From the NCBI GenBank assembly GCA_004562975.1, contig SFQP01000113.1, forward strand, positions 1-7,846: 7,846 nt of DNA, in the 5' to 3' direction. Made by a program: the position numbers and the translations under genes. Source of the stretch: a bacterium. Lineage in GTDB: Bacteria > Bacteroidota > Bacteroidia > Bacteroidales > Bacteroidaceae. The stretch's first letter is position 1. The number at the start of each line of letters is the position of its first letter. Under the pieces are notes generated by a model. It made no database searches. It saw nothing but the letters and a program-made list of their open reading frames with translations, and was not told the DNA's origin. Below, one piece after another: positions 1-5,246 of this stretch.

Positions 1-58
1 ATGAAAAGAAAATCAAGGCTTTTCTTTTCATATCACTCGCCTTGCACTAACTTTTCAT
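1..58. repeat. Palindromic AT-rich repeat, copy 1 (left edge cut by window)
   Basis: Bases 1-54 match bases 80-133 except position 17 (G here, A at 96), so the two copies are offset by 79 bp. The copy contains a perfect 12-bp inverted repeat (1-12 with 20-31) around a 7-nt loop, then a common tail reading CTCGCCTTGCACTAACTTT. After position 54 the copies differ at one base (T55 against G134), agree for three more bases, and then diverge. That T turns the -7 element into TAACTTTT, so this copy is probably a weaker or inactive promoter. The copy may extend left of the window. Confidence 0.85.
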
Positions 59-79
59 AACTTAGGCTGCGGCTCGGAT

Positions 80-137
80 ATGAAAAGAAAATCAAAGCTT
101 TTCTTTTCATATCACTCGCCTTGCACTAACTTTGCAT
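80..137. repeat. Palindromic AT-rich repeat, copy 2
   Basis: This is the second copy of the repeat at 1-58. Its palindrome is longer: 77-91 (GATATGAAAAGAAAA) is exactly complementary to 99-113, giving a 15-bp perfect stem with a 7-nt loop (92-98). The tail carries an intact Bacteroidetes -7 motif. Two near-identical copies within 140 bp suggest either a local duplication or two members of a dispersed intergenic repeat family; only a genome-wide search can separate these. Confidence 0.85.
104..134 (+). promoter_or_regulatory. Bacteroidetes-type sigma-ABfr promoter
   Basis: TAACTTTG at 127-134 matches the Bacteroidetes -7 consensus TAnnTTTG exactly. A T-rich stretch (TTTT at 104-107) lies 19 nt upstream where the -33 TTTG would be expected, so the -33 match is imperfect. 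Transcription would start near 138-145, some 45 nt before the ATG at 188. The right arm of the 15-bp palindrome (99-113) covers the presumed -33 region, so a protein binding the palindrome could control this promoter. The motif match is seen directly; promoter activity is inferred. Confidence 0.6.
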
Positions 138-187
138 CCGAAATGGCTTGCCATACAAACCGAAAATACAGGTCTACACTCTATTTT

Positions 188-619
188 ATGAACCAAAATC
201 ATACTGTCTCACTTGTTTTCCGCCTGATAACAGTGATTATTTTGCTTTGCTCCGCTAACAATCTGCCGGCCAAAGGGAAAGAAGAACAGAAAATCTGGGC
301 TTTTGCTTATGGCACTTGTCTCAATGACTCCGTTGTATATGTTTCCGCCATATCGGCTATCCCTGAAGCATCTATCGACAAAAAGAACAACTTTCTCAAT
401 AACCGGGCGGCTTATTCCGCCCAGTTCCAACATTATCTCGGCAGCCTCGAAGGAAACAGTTCCAACGTGGCAGCCACCTGCACCGTATTCTACGACACAA
501 AAAAGAGCCGACTGGAAAAGAAATTCGCCAAAATGCGGCAAAGAGCCCAAAAGGACAAGGACCAAAAATGGATGGAGCTGAACGCCGGCGATTTCAACTG
601 GAGTCCGCTCACTGACTGA
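188..619 (+). CDS. Short secreted protein of unknown function
   Basis: This encodes 143 aa. The N-terminus has a short polar start, a hydrophobic core at about residues 9-23 and a plausible signal peptidase I site after Ala28 (NLPA), so export to the periplasm or envelope is likely. Cys21 lacks a good lipobox (Leu precedes it). The mature part carries motifs such as FAYGTCLNDSVVYVSAI, then a strongly charged stretch at about 103-128 rich in Lys, Arg and Asp, and a short tail. It resembles short conserved exported Bacteroidales proteins I recall, none with known function. The frame stays open upstream to an ATG at 80, but those 36 codons are the palindromic repeat, and the -7 promoter element lies inside them, so ATG188 is preferred. 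The next gene starts 97 nt downstream, so cotranscription is possible. Confidence 0.75.
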   Translation: MNQNHTVSLVFRLITVIILLCSANNLPAKGKEEQKIWAFAYGTCLNDSVVYVSAISAIPEASIDKKNNFLNNRAAYSAQFQHYLGSLEGNSSNVAATCTVFYDTKKSRLEKKFAKMRQRAQKDKDQKWMELNAGDFNWSPLTD

Positions 620-716
620 TACACGGAAGGACTGGCTCAGTGTTCTATCTTTCATTCGTGCTGTGAACACACTGCTCCACCCTATTCTTACTTCTGTAAC
701 CCCGTTTATATAATTT

Positions 717-1598
717 ATGGATACGCTCTATTTCAAAGTGGCGGATGTGTGCTTTGCCATACATGCAGCCCATGCTGACGAGGTTAAAGCGTTGTTGCCT
801 TCATACGCCCCCTTTTATCTGAAAGAATGTTCCGAACCGATTATCCTGAACGCAGAACTGATGGCCGACTCTGTCAGCAGCGAACCCGAAGGAAAGGAGC
901 TGGGACAATTTGACTGCGGCGGCACGAACCACGGCATTTACCAAATGGCCGACGGTTATAAAATCCTGATCAGTGACGCTGAGGGCAGACTGGCCTGCGC
1001 CATGCTGACGAAAGGCGATTTCAGCAGTTGCCGGATTTCATTGTTCGGCGATGCCGCCACACGCCAGTTCGGCATGGGCAACGCGATGATGATAGCCTTT
1101 GCCTTTGCTGCGGCTTCACACCAGATTTTGCTGATGCACGCTTCGGTGGTGATGTATGAGGGAAAGGCGTACCTCTTCCTCGGAAAAAGCGGCACGGGAA
1201 AAAGCACGCACTCGGGACTGTGGCTGAAACACATTCCACAAACGGATTTGCTGAACGATGACAACCCGGCCGTCAGGGTGAAGGCCAACGGCGAGGTATG
1301 GGTGTACGGCACGCCGTGGAGCGGAAAGACTCCCTGCTACCGCAACCTCAGCCTGCCGGCAGGTGCGTTTGTCCGTCTGGAGCAGCACAAAGAGAATGTC
1401 ATTGCACGCGAAGCGAAGCTGGAAGCATACGCCTCCATCCTCTCATCGTGCTCCACCATGATGTGGGACAAATACACTTACCCGGCCATCACCCAAACGG
1501 TGGCGGGCGTTATCAGTGCGGTGCCGGCCTACTACCTGAAATGTCTTCCTGATGAAGCAGCAGCCCGCCTGTGCTGCCAAACCGTTGCTGGGTCATGA
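717..1598 (+). CDS. HPr-kinase-like P-loop protein (putative peptide/protein kinase)
   Basis: This encodes 293 aa. The C-terminal half has the HPr kinase/PEP carboxykinase-like nucleotide-binding fold: a P-loop GKSGTGKST at 156-164, preceded by a hydrophobic strand (LLMHASVV), then LLNDDNP at 178-184, where paired Asp residues match the catalytic or Mg-binding position of HprK, and YGTPWSGK at 197-204. The N-terminal half has no recognisable domain and may bind the substrate. Classical HprK phosphorylates Ser46 of HPr, but I do not see the usual HprK C-terminal signature and no PTS gene is nearby. HprK-like kinases also occur in lasso peptide clusters, where they phosphorylate the peptide. 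The stop overlaps the next gene's start (ATGA at 1595-1598), implying translational coupling with the S24/S26 protease, and a PqqD gene follows. Kinase fold is fairly sure; substrate unknown. Annotation pipelines sometimes call such proteins ATP-dependent PEP carboxykinase, which the length does not support. Confidence 0.8.
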   Translation: MDTLYFKVADVCFAIHAAHADEVKALLPSYAPFYLKECSEPIILNAELMADSVSSEPEGKELGQFDCGGTNHGIYQMADGYKILISDAEGRLACAMLTKGDFSSCRISLFGDAATRQFGMGNAMMIAFAFAAASHQILLMHASVVMYEGKAYLFLGKSGTGKSTHSGLWLKHIPQTDLLNDDNPAVRVKANGEVWVYGTPWSGKTPCYRNLSLPAGAFVRLEQHKENVIAREAKLEAYASILSSCSTMMWDKYTYPAITQTVAGVISAVPAYYLKCLPDEAAARLCCQTVAGS

Positions 1599-2056
1599 TA
1601 CAACAAAGAATTATCGAAGTGCCCAACCACCTGCTGATAGCGGAGGTGAAAAAGGCATTGAACAATGGCAAGAGTGCCACACTGCGCGTCAAAGGCTACA
1701 GTATGCGCCTCTTCCTGGACAGTGAACGCGACATCGTGAAACTGGAACCCATCAGCCCGGAAGCCGTCAAGGTGCGCGATGTAGTGTTGGCGGAAGTATC
1801 GCCCGAACATTATGTGCTGCACCGCGTCATCCGCCGAAACGGCAGCCAGCTGGTGCTGATGGGCGACGGAAACATCCGGGGCACCGAACGCTGCAAGGAC
1901 TCCGATGTGGTGGGCATCGCCACAGCCTTTTACAGGAAAGGAAGGACAAAGCCCGATACCACTGACGGACTGAAATGGCGCATTTACTCTTCGATATGGC
2001 TGGCACTAAAGCCTTTCAGAAGGATTATACTTGGCGTTTACCGCCGAATTTGCTAA
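1595..2056 (+). CDS. S24/S26 family (signal-peptidase-like) serine protease
   Basis: This encodes 153 aa. Motifs in order are GYSM at 34-37 (Ser36 as the nucleophile), RDIVKLEP, VRDVVLAEV, YVLHRVI at 73-79 (His76) and LMGDGN at 88-93 (Asp91). This order matches the Ser-His-Asp type of signal peptidase seen in SipW and the ER enzymes rather than the Ser-Lys type of LepB. There is no N-terminal membrane anchor; the only hydrophobic part is an amphipathic-looking C-terminus with several Arg residues (about 133-153), so it may act in the cytosol or at the membrane surface. The residue after GYSMR is Leu, where Pro is common. The start is ATG1595, which overlaps the upstream TGA by 4 nt; an in-frame GTG at 1571 would lie inside the kinase gene. 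Its place between a kinase-like and a PqqD gene suggests it could cleave a leader peptide; that is inference. Confidence 0.8.
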   Translation: MIQQRIIEVPNHLLIAEVKKALNNGKSATLRVKGYSMRLFLDSERDIVKLEPISPEAVKVRDVVLAEVSPEHYVLHRVIRRNGSQLVLMGDGNIRGTERCKDSDVVGIATAFYRKGRTKPDTTDGLKWRIYSSIWLALKPFRRIILGVYRRIC

Positions 2057-2057
2057 T

Positions 2058-2103
2058 GGGGTGTTCCATGACAAAACCCCAAGTTCTCATCTGTAAACAC
2101 CCC
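2058..2103 (+). other. Intergenic inverted repeat with alternative pairing
   Basis: Directly after the protease stop, GGGGTGTT (2058-2065) is perfectly complementary to AACACCCC (2096-2103) across a 30-nt loop. The same G-run could pair instead with the AAACCCC block ending at 2080, giving a shorter hairpin. No T-tract follows, so it does not look like an intrinsic terminator. It could be an RNA processing or stability element between the protease and PqqD genes, or chance. Confidence 0.35.
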
Positions 2104-2125
2104 TAACAAATAACACCTGAATTAT

Positions 2126-2395
2126 ATGAAAAAGAAACCGGGATTTGAAATGCGCGACGTTTGCGGCGAAAAAGTCATTATTGCCACGGGCATTGAAAAC
2201 GTGGACTTCTGCAAGATGATTGCGATGAATGAAAGCGCAGCTTATCTTTGGGAAACGCTGGCCGAAAATAAATTCGATGCCCAGACCTTGGCCGACCTGC
2301 TCTGCAGCGAATACCAAGTGGACAAGGCTACCGCGCTGGCGGATGCGAACAAGCTGGTCGAGAATTGGCTGGAATGCGGCATTATTGAAGACTGA
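2126..2395 (+). CDS. PqqD family protein (RiPP recognition element-like)
   Basis: This encodes 89 aa, the usual size of a PqqD domain. The N-terminal half (residues about 5-33) should form the small beta-sheet that binds a leader peptide. It is followed by the family-typical stretch MNESAAYLW at 34-42 and a helical C-terminus with the LADLL...YQVD pattern. PqqD-family domains present precursor peptides to modifying enzymes in PQQ, sactipeptide and lasso peptide pathways; lone PqqD proteins in Bacteroidales have no established role. No radical SAM, asparagine synthetase-like or transporter gene lies in the window, so the partner enzymes are presumably the upstream HprK-like and S24/S26 proteins. 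It lies 69 nt after the protease gene. ATG2126 gives a full-length domain. The family call is fairly sure; role inferred. Confidence 0.82.
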   Translation: MKKKPGFEMRDVCGEKVIIATGIENVDFCKMIAMNESAAYLWETLAENKFDAQTLADLLCSEYQVDKATALADANKLVENWLECGIIED

Positions 2396-2420
2396 AGACG
2401 GTGGCGCGGACTTTTATTTA

Positions 2421-2441
2421 GTGGGTCTTGTCAGAACCCAC
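2421..2441 (+). other. Small hairpin upstream of the AICAR transformylase gene
   Basis: GTGGGTCT pairs with AG-A-ACCCAC (one bulged A) around a TGTC loop within the 74-nt gap between the PqqD and AICAR transformylase genes. No T-run follows, so a standard intrinsic terminator is unlikely. It may weakly separate the accessory cassette from the housekeeping genes or shape the 5' leader of the downstream gene. Confidence 0.35.
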
Positions 2442-2469
2442 CCTAACGGTTATTAAGCAAACAACACTC

Positions 2470-3651
2470 ATGAACGAACTGACACTGAAATACGGGTGTA
2501 ACCCCAATCAGAAGCCCTCACGTATCTATATGGAAGAGGGCGAGTTGCCCATCGAAGTGCTCGGCGGACGGCCTGGCTACATCAATTTCCTGGATGCCCT
2601 GAACGGCTGGCAACTGGTGAAAGAACTGAAAGAGGCCACCGGACTGCCTGCCGCAGCATCTTTCAAGCACGTTTCACCGGCTGGTGCCGCCGTAGGCTTA
2701 CCCTTGAGCGACACGCTGCGCAAAATCTATTTCGTGGATGATGTGCAAATTCCCCTTTCTCCCATAGCCACGGCCTATGCCCGTGCACGTGGTGCAGACC
2801 GTATGTCGTCCTACGGCGATTTTATCGCGCTCTCCGACATTTGCGACGAGGCGACGGCACTGCTCATCAAACGCGAAGTGAGCGACGGGGTAATCGCTCC
2901 GGGCTACACGCCGGAAGCACTGGAAATTCTCCGTGCCAAAAGAAAAGGCACTTACGTCATCCTGCAAATGGACACGCAATACCGCCCAGCTCCCACGGAA
3001 CGCAAGCAGGTGTTCGGCGTGACCTTTGAACAGGGACGTAACGAAATTGACCTCAACAGCAACAACCTGTTTGACAATATTCCCACAGACAACAAGGAGT
3101 TCACCGAACAGGCACGCCGCGACCTGAAAATCGCGCTCATCACGCTGAAGTACACGCAGTCCAACTCGGTGTGCTACGTCAAGGATGGACAGGCCATCGG
3201 TATCGGCGCCGGACAGCAGAGCCGTATTCACTGCACACGTCTGGCGGGCAACAAGGCGGACATCTGGTGGTTACGCCAACACCCGAAGGTGATGGCCCTG
3301 CCCTGGGTGGAGAAAATCCGCCGTGCCGACCGCGACAATACCATCGATGTGTATATCTCCGATGACTACGAAGACGTGCTGGCCGACGGTGTATGGCAGC
3401 AGTTCTTCACGGAAAAGCCCGAACCGCTCACCCGCGAGGAGAAGAAGGTTTGGATTGCACAAAACACGGAGGTGGCACTGGGTTCCGACGCTTTCTTCCC
3501 CTTCGGCGACAACATTGAGCGGGCGCACAAAAGCGGCGTGAAATATGTGGCACAAGCCGGAGGAAGCGTGCGCGATGACCATGTCATTGCCACTTGCAAC
3601 AAATATGGCATGGCCATGGCATTCACGGGCATCAGACTGTTCCATCACTAA
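2470..3651 (+). CDS. purH: Stand-alone phosphoribosylaminoimidazolecarboxamide (AICAR) formyltransferase
   Basis: This encodes 393 aa. It transfers a formyl group from 10-formyl-THF to AICAR to give FAICAR, the penultimate step of IMP synthesis, in the cytosol. Diagnostic stretches are AASFKHVSPAGAAVG with the catalytic Lys66-His67 pair, YARARGADRMSS, GAGQQSR at 246-252, SDAFFPFGD at 339-347, and the terminal FTGIRLFHH. The roughly 200-residue IMP cyclohydrolase domain of ordinary bifunctional PurH is absent, so ring closure must come from another gene. Single-domain versions of about 390 aa are known in Bacteroidetes and Clostridia, so this is not a truncation; the symbol is used here for the transformylase half only. 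The frame is open upstream to 2428, but ATG2470 (MNELTLKYGCNPNQKPS) matches the conserved N-terminus. A 72-codon gene follows after 10 nt. Confidence 0.95.
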   Translation: MNELTLKYGCNPNQKPSRIYMEEGELPIEVLGGRPGYINFLDALNGWQLVKELKEATGLPAAASFKHVSPAGAAVGLPLSDTLRKIYFVDDVQIPLSPIATAYARARGADRMSSYGDFIALSDICDEATALLIKREVSDGVIAPGYTPEALEILRAKRKGTYVILQMDTQYRPAPTERKQVFGVTFEQGRNEIDLNSNNLFDNIPTDNKEFTEQARRDLKIALITLKYTQSNSVCYVKDGQAIGIGAGQQSRIHCTRLAGNKADIWWLRQHPKVMALPWVEKIRRADRDNTIDVYISDDYEDVLADGVWQQFFTEKPEPLTREEKKVWIAQNTEVALGSDAFFPFGDNIERAHKSGVKYVAQAGGSVRDDHVIATCNKYGMAMAFTGIRLFHH

Positions 3652-3661
3652 TCTCTTGCGA

Positions 3662-3880
3662 ATGGACATTACGACAAGAAAGGCCTCCGATGAGGAAATT
3701 GAAAGAGCCATCATCGGAGGCATTACATTTAAAGGAGGTAAGGCCGCTCCGGCTGCCGGCAAAGGCAAAGTGAAGACGAAGGCCAAAAAGAAAGGATATG
3801 TCACGGGAGCTCACGGCTCGGGAGCAGCCAAGAAAAAAGCGGACATCCGTACCCGGCGCGCCAACAGGCACAAGGGGTGA
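3662..3880 (+). CDS. Small, very basic hypothetical protein
   Basis: This encodes 72 aa that I do not recognise. After a short acidic start (MDITTRKASDEEIERAI) comes a Lys/Ala/Gly-rich part. It holds 14 Lys and 6 Arg against 6 acidic residues, which suggests nucleic-acid or ribosome binding, or a disordered tail. It begins 10 nt after the AICAR transformylase stop and ends 45 nt before tsaB, in the same direction, which favours a real cotranscribed gene. ATG3662 is chosen because the open frame upstream (to 3545) overlaps the conserved end of the formyltransferase. No clear Shine-Dalgarno is visible, as is usual in this phylum. An opposite-strand frame exists across the same bases but has no supporting context. 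Confidence 0.6.
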   Translation: MDITTRKASDEEIERAIIGGITFKGGKAAPAAGKGKVKTKAKKKGYVTGAHGSGAAKKKADIRTRRANRHKG

Positions 3881-3925
3881 GGCGGTAGTCAATGTATAAT
3901 GTTTAAAGTTTGATTTATAAATTGC

Positions 3926-4648
3926 ATGTCCTGCATATTACATATTGAAACATCGACAGACGTTTGTTCGGTGGCACTGTCGCAAGACGGTACTTGCCTG
4001 TATGAACAAACCTGCAACGAAGGCCCTTCGCATGCAGCCGTACTGGCCGGCTTCATTGACGAAACGCTGTCGTTTGCCGATAGCCACGCCATCCCGCTCG
4101 ACGCGGTGGCTGTCAGCAAGGGGCCGGGTTCATACACAGGGCTGCGCATCGGCGTGTCGGCAGCCAAAGGGGTGGCTTACGGCAGGGATGTCAGGCTCCT
4201 GGCCGTGGATTCTCTCAAAATCATCACGGTACCCACGCTGCTCCATAACCCAGACCTTCCCGATGAAGCTCTCCTGGTGCCTATGATTGATGCACGCCGC
4301 ATGGAGGTGTATTGCGCCGTGTACAACCGCGCCCTGCACGAAGTGGCTCCCATCCGGGCCGTGGTAGTGGAGGAAGACACCTTCCTGCCCTGGCTCAGCA
4401 AGGGGCCGGTTTATTTCATGGGCAACGGGGCGGCAAAATGCCAGGGGGTTATCTGCCACCCCAACGCGCACTTCATCACGGATGCCCAACCCTTGGCACG
4501 CAACATGATTCCCCTTGCCGAAATGGCAATGGCTCGCGGGGAATTTGCTGACGTGGCCTACTTTGAACCTTTTTACCTCAAAGAATTCGTGGCCATCAAA
4601 AGCAAGCCCAAGGGACTGGAGACAGGTAGCCTAAAGCGCAATTTATAA
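3926..4648 (+). CDS. tsaB: tRNA threonylcarbamoyladenosine biosynthesis protein TsaB
   Basis: This encodes 240 aa, close to the family's usual length of about 230. TsaB is the non-catalytic ASKHA-fold partner of TsaD in the TsaB-TsaD-TsaE complex, which makes t6A37 in tRNAs reading ANN codons. Seen in the sequence: the N-terminal strand ILHIETS at 4-10; SHAAVL from residue 35, the His-containing helix of the family; and the signature VSKGPGSYTGLRIGVSAAKG beginning at residue 63. The C-terminal half is more variable, as expected. ATG3926 places the first strand at the conserved distance. A 45-nt AT-rich gap precedes it, and the DUF4290 gene begins 11 nt after its stop. Confidence 0.95.
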   Translation: MSCILHIETSTDVCSVALSQDGTCLYEQTCNEGPSHAAVLAGFIDETLSFADSHAIPLDAVAVSKGPGSYTGLRIGVSAAKGVAYGRDVRLLAVDSLKIITVPTLLHNPDLPDEALLVPMIDARRMEVYCAVYNRALHEVAPIRAVVVEEDTFLPWLSKGPVYFMGNGAAKCQGVICHPNAHFITDAQPLARNMIPLAEMAMARGEFADVAYFEPFYLKEFVAIKSKPKGLETGSLKRNL

Positions 4649-4659
4649 TATGATTGATT

Positions 4660-4839
4660 ATGGATATTCAGCAACCGAACCATACCGACGAATCTTTCGG
4701 ATATAACAGTACACAATCTGCCTTGAAACTTCCTGAATATGGCCGGATGGTGCAGCACATGGTGGACTATGCCTTGACCATCGAGAACAAAGACGAAAGG
4801 CAACGTTATGCTGAAGCCATACTACAAGCTCGACATTGA
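4660..4839 (+). pseudogene. DUF4290 family protein, N-terminal fragment
   Basis: This 59-codon frame holds the start of a DUF4290 protein, a Bacteroidetes family of unknown function and about 180-210 aa. The stretch LKLPEYGRMVQHMVDYALTI followed by ENKDERQRYAEAI is the typical N-terminus. After Ile54 (codon 4819-4821) the family would continue with a block I remember as MGN..P.LRDV..FKHKLWDHL..M. That block is missing, and the sequence jumps to YKLDIDYPFEI in another frame, so this frame runs only a few codons to a TGA at 4837-4839. ATG4660 is preferred to an in-frame TTG at 4654. It follows tsaB by 11 nt. The missing block is recalled from family members, not computed. Confidence 0.7.
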
Positions 4840-5197
4840 CTATCCCTTTGAAATCTGCGAGAAACAGCAGCAGCGCGTGCCGCCAAACAAACTGCCCTAC
4901 CCTAAAGGGGAGATTCGTTTCCGCCACTACGGTAGATTGCTCGAACGTGCCCTTTCACAGCTGGCTGAGATGGAGGAGGGACCGTCACGCGACAGCCTTA
5001 TACGCCTCATTGCCAACCGCATGAAACGTAACCTGGCCGACTGGAAAGGCGATGGTATTCAGGATGCCAAAGTGGCACACGACATTGCGCTCTATACCAA
5101 CGGAAAGGTGGAACCGGACTTTGAACGGGACGGACAGGAACTCATGAACATCGGGGAGAACCGCTTCCGTACCCGTAAGAACAAGGGGTTGTTCTGA
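4808..5197 (+). pseudogene. DUF4290 family protein, C-terminal fragment
   Basis: This frame, +1 relative to the N-terminal fragment, carries the rest of the DUF4290 protein: YKLDIDYPFEI from 4823, IRFRHYGRLLE, LIRLIANRMKRNLADW, VAHDIALYTNGKV and a Lys/Arg-rich tail. It is open from an internal ATG at 4808, which overlaps the N-terminal frame by 32 nt, so reinitiation could yield a 129-aa protein, but its first four residues (MLKP) are non-native. Both halves still look well conserved, which favours a recent deletion or an assembly error over long decay. MurA begins 49 nt downstream. Confidence 0.7.
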
Positions 5198-5246
5198 CCC
5201 TTTGCCGGACACAAATACCTGATTGAACACCACACAAACAAATGCT

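Noticed and set aside
80..187. Possible N-terminal extension of the first gene (start at ATG80)
   Set aside because: These 36 codons are the palindromic repeat and include the -7 promoter element, so the transcript would start downstream of ATG80; the signal peptide begins naturally at ATG188.
646..653. TATCTTTC as a -7 promoter element for the HprK-like gene
   Set aside because: It misses the conserved final G and has no TTTG-like element about 19 nt upstream.
640..670. GTGTTC / GAACAC inverted repeat after the first gene, as a terminator
   Set aside because: Only six base pairs with a 19-nt loop and no T-run; likely chance.
620..716. Hidden RiPP precursor gene upstream of the HprK-like gene
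   Set aside because: There is no ATG on the + strand in this gap, and the GTG present is followed by a stop after one more codon.
3271..3804. 177-codon open frame on the - strand across the end of the AICAR transformylase gene and the small basic gene
   Set aside because: Most of it is antisense to conserved AICAR transformylase codons, and it has no promoter-like context.
3881..3925. Promoter for tsaB in the AT-rich gap
   Set aside because: TAAATTGC and a TTTG are present but the spacing is far too short for a -33/-7 pair.
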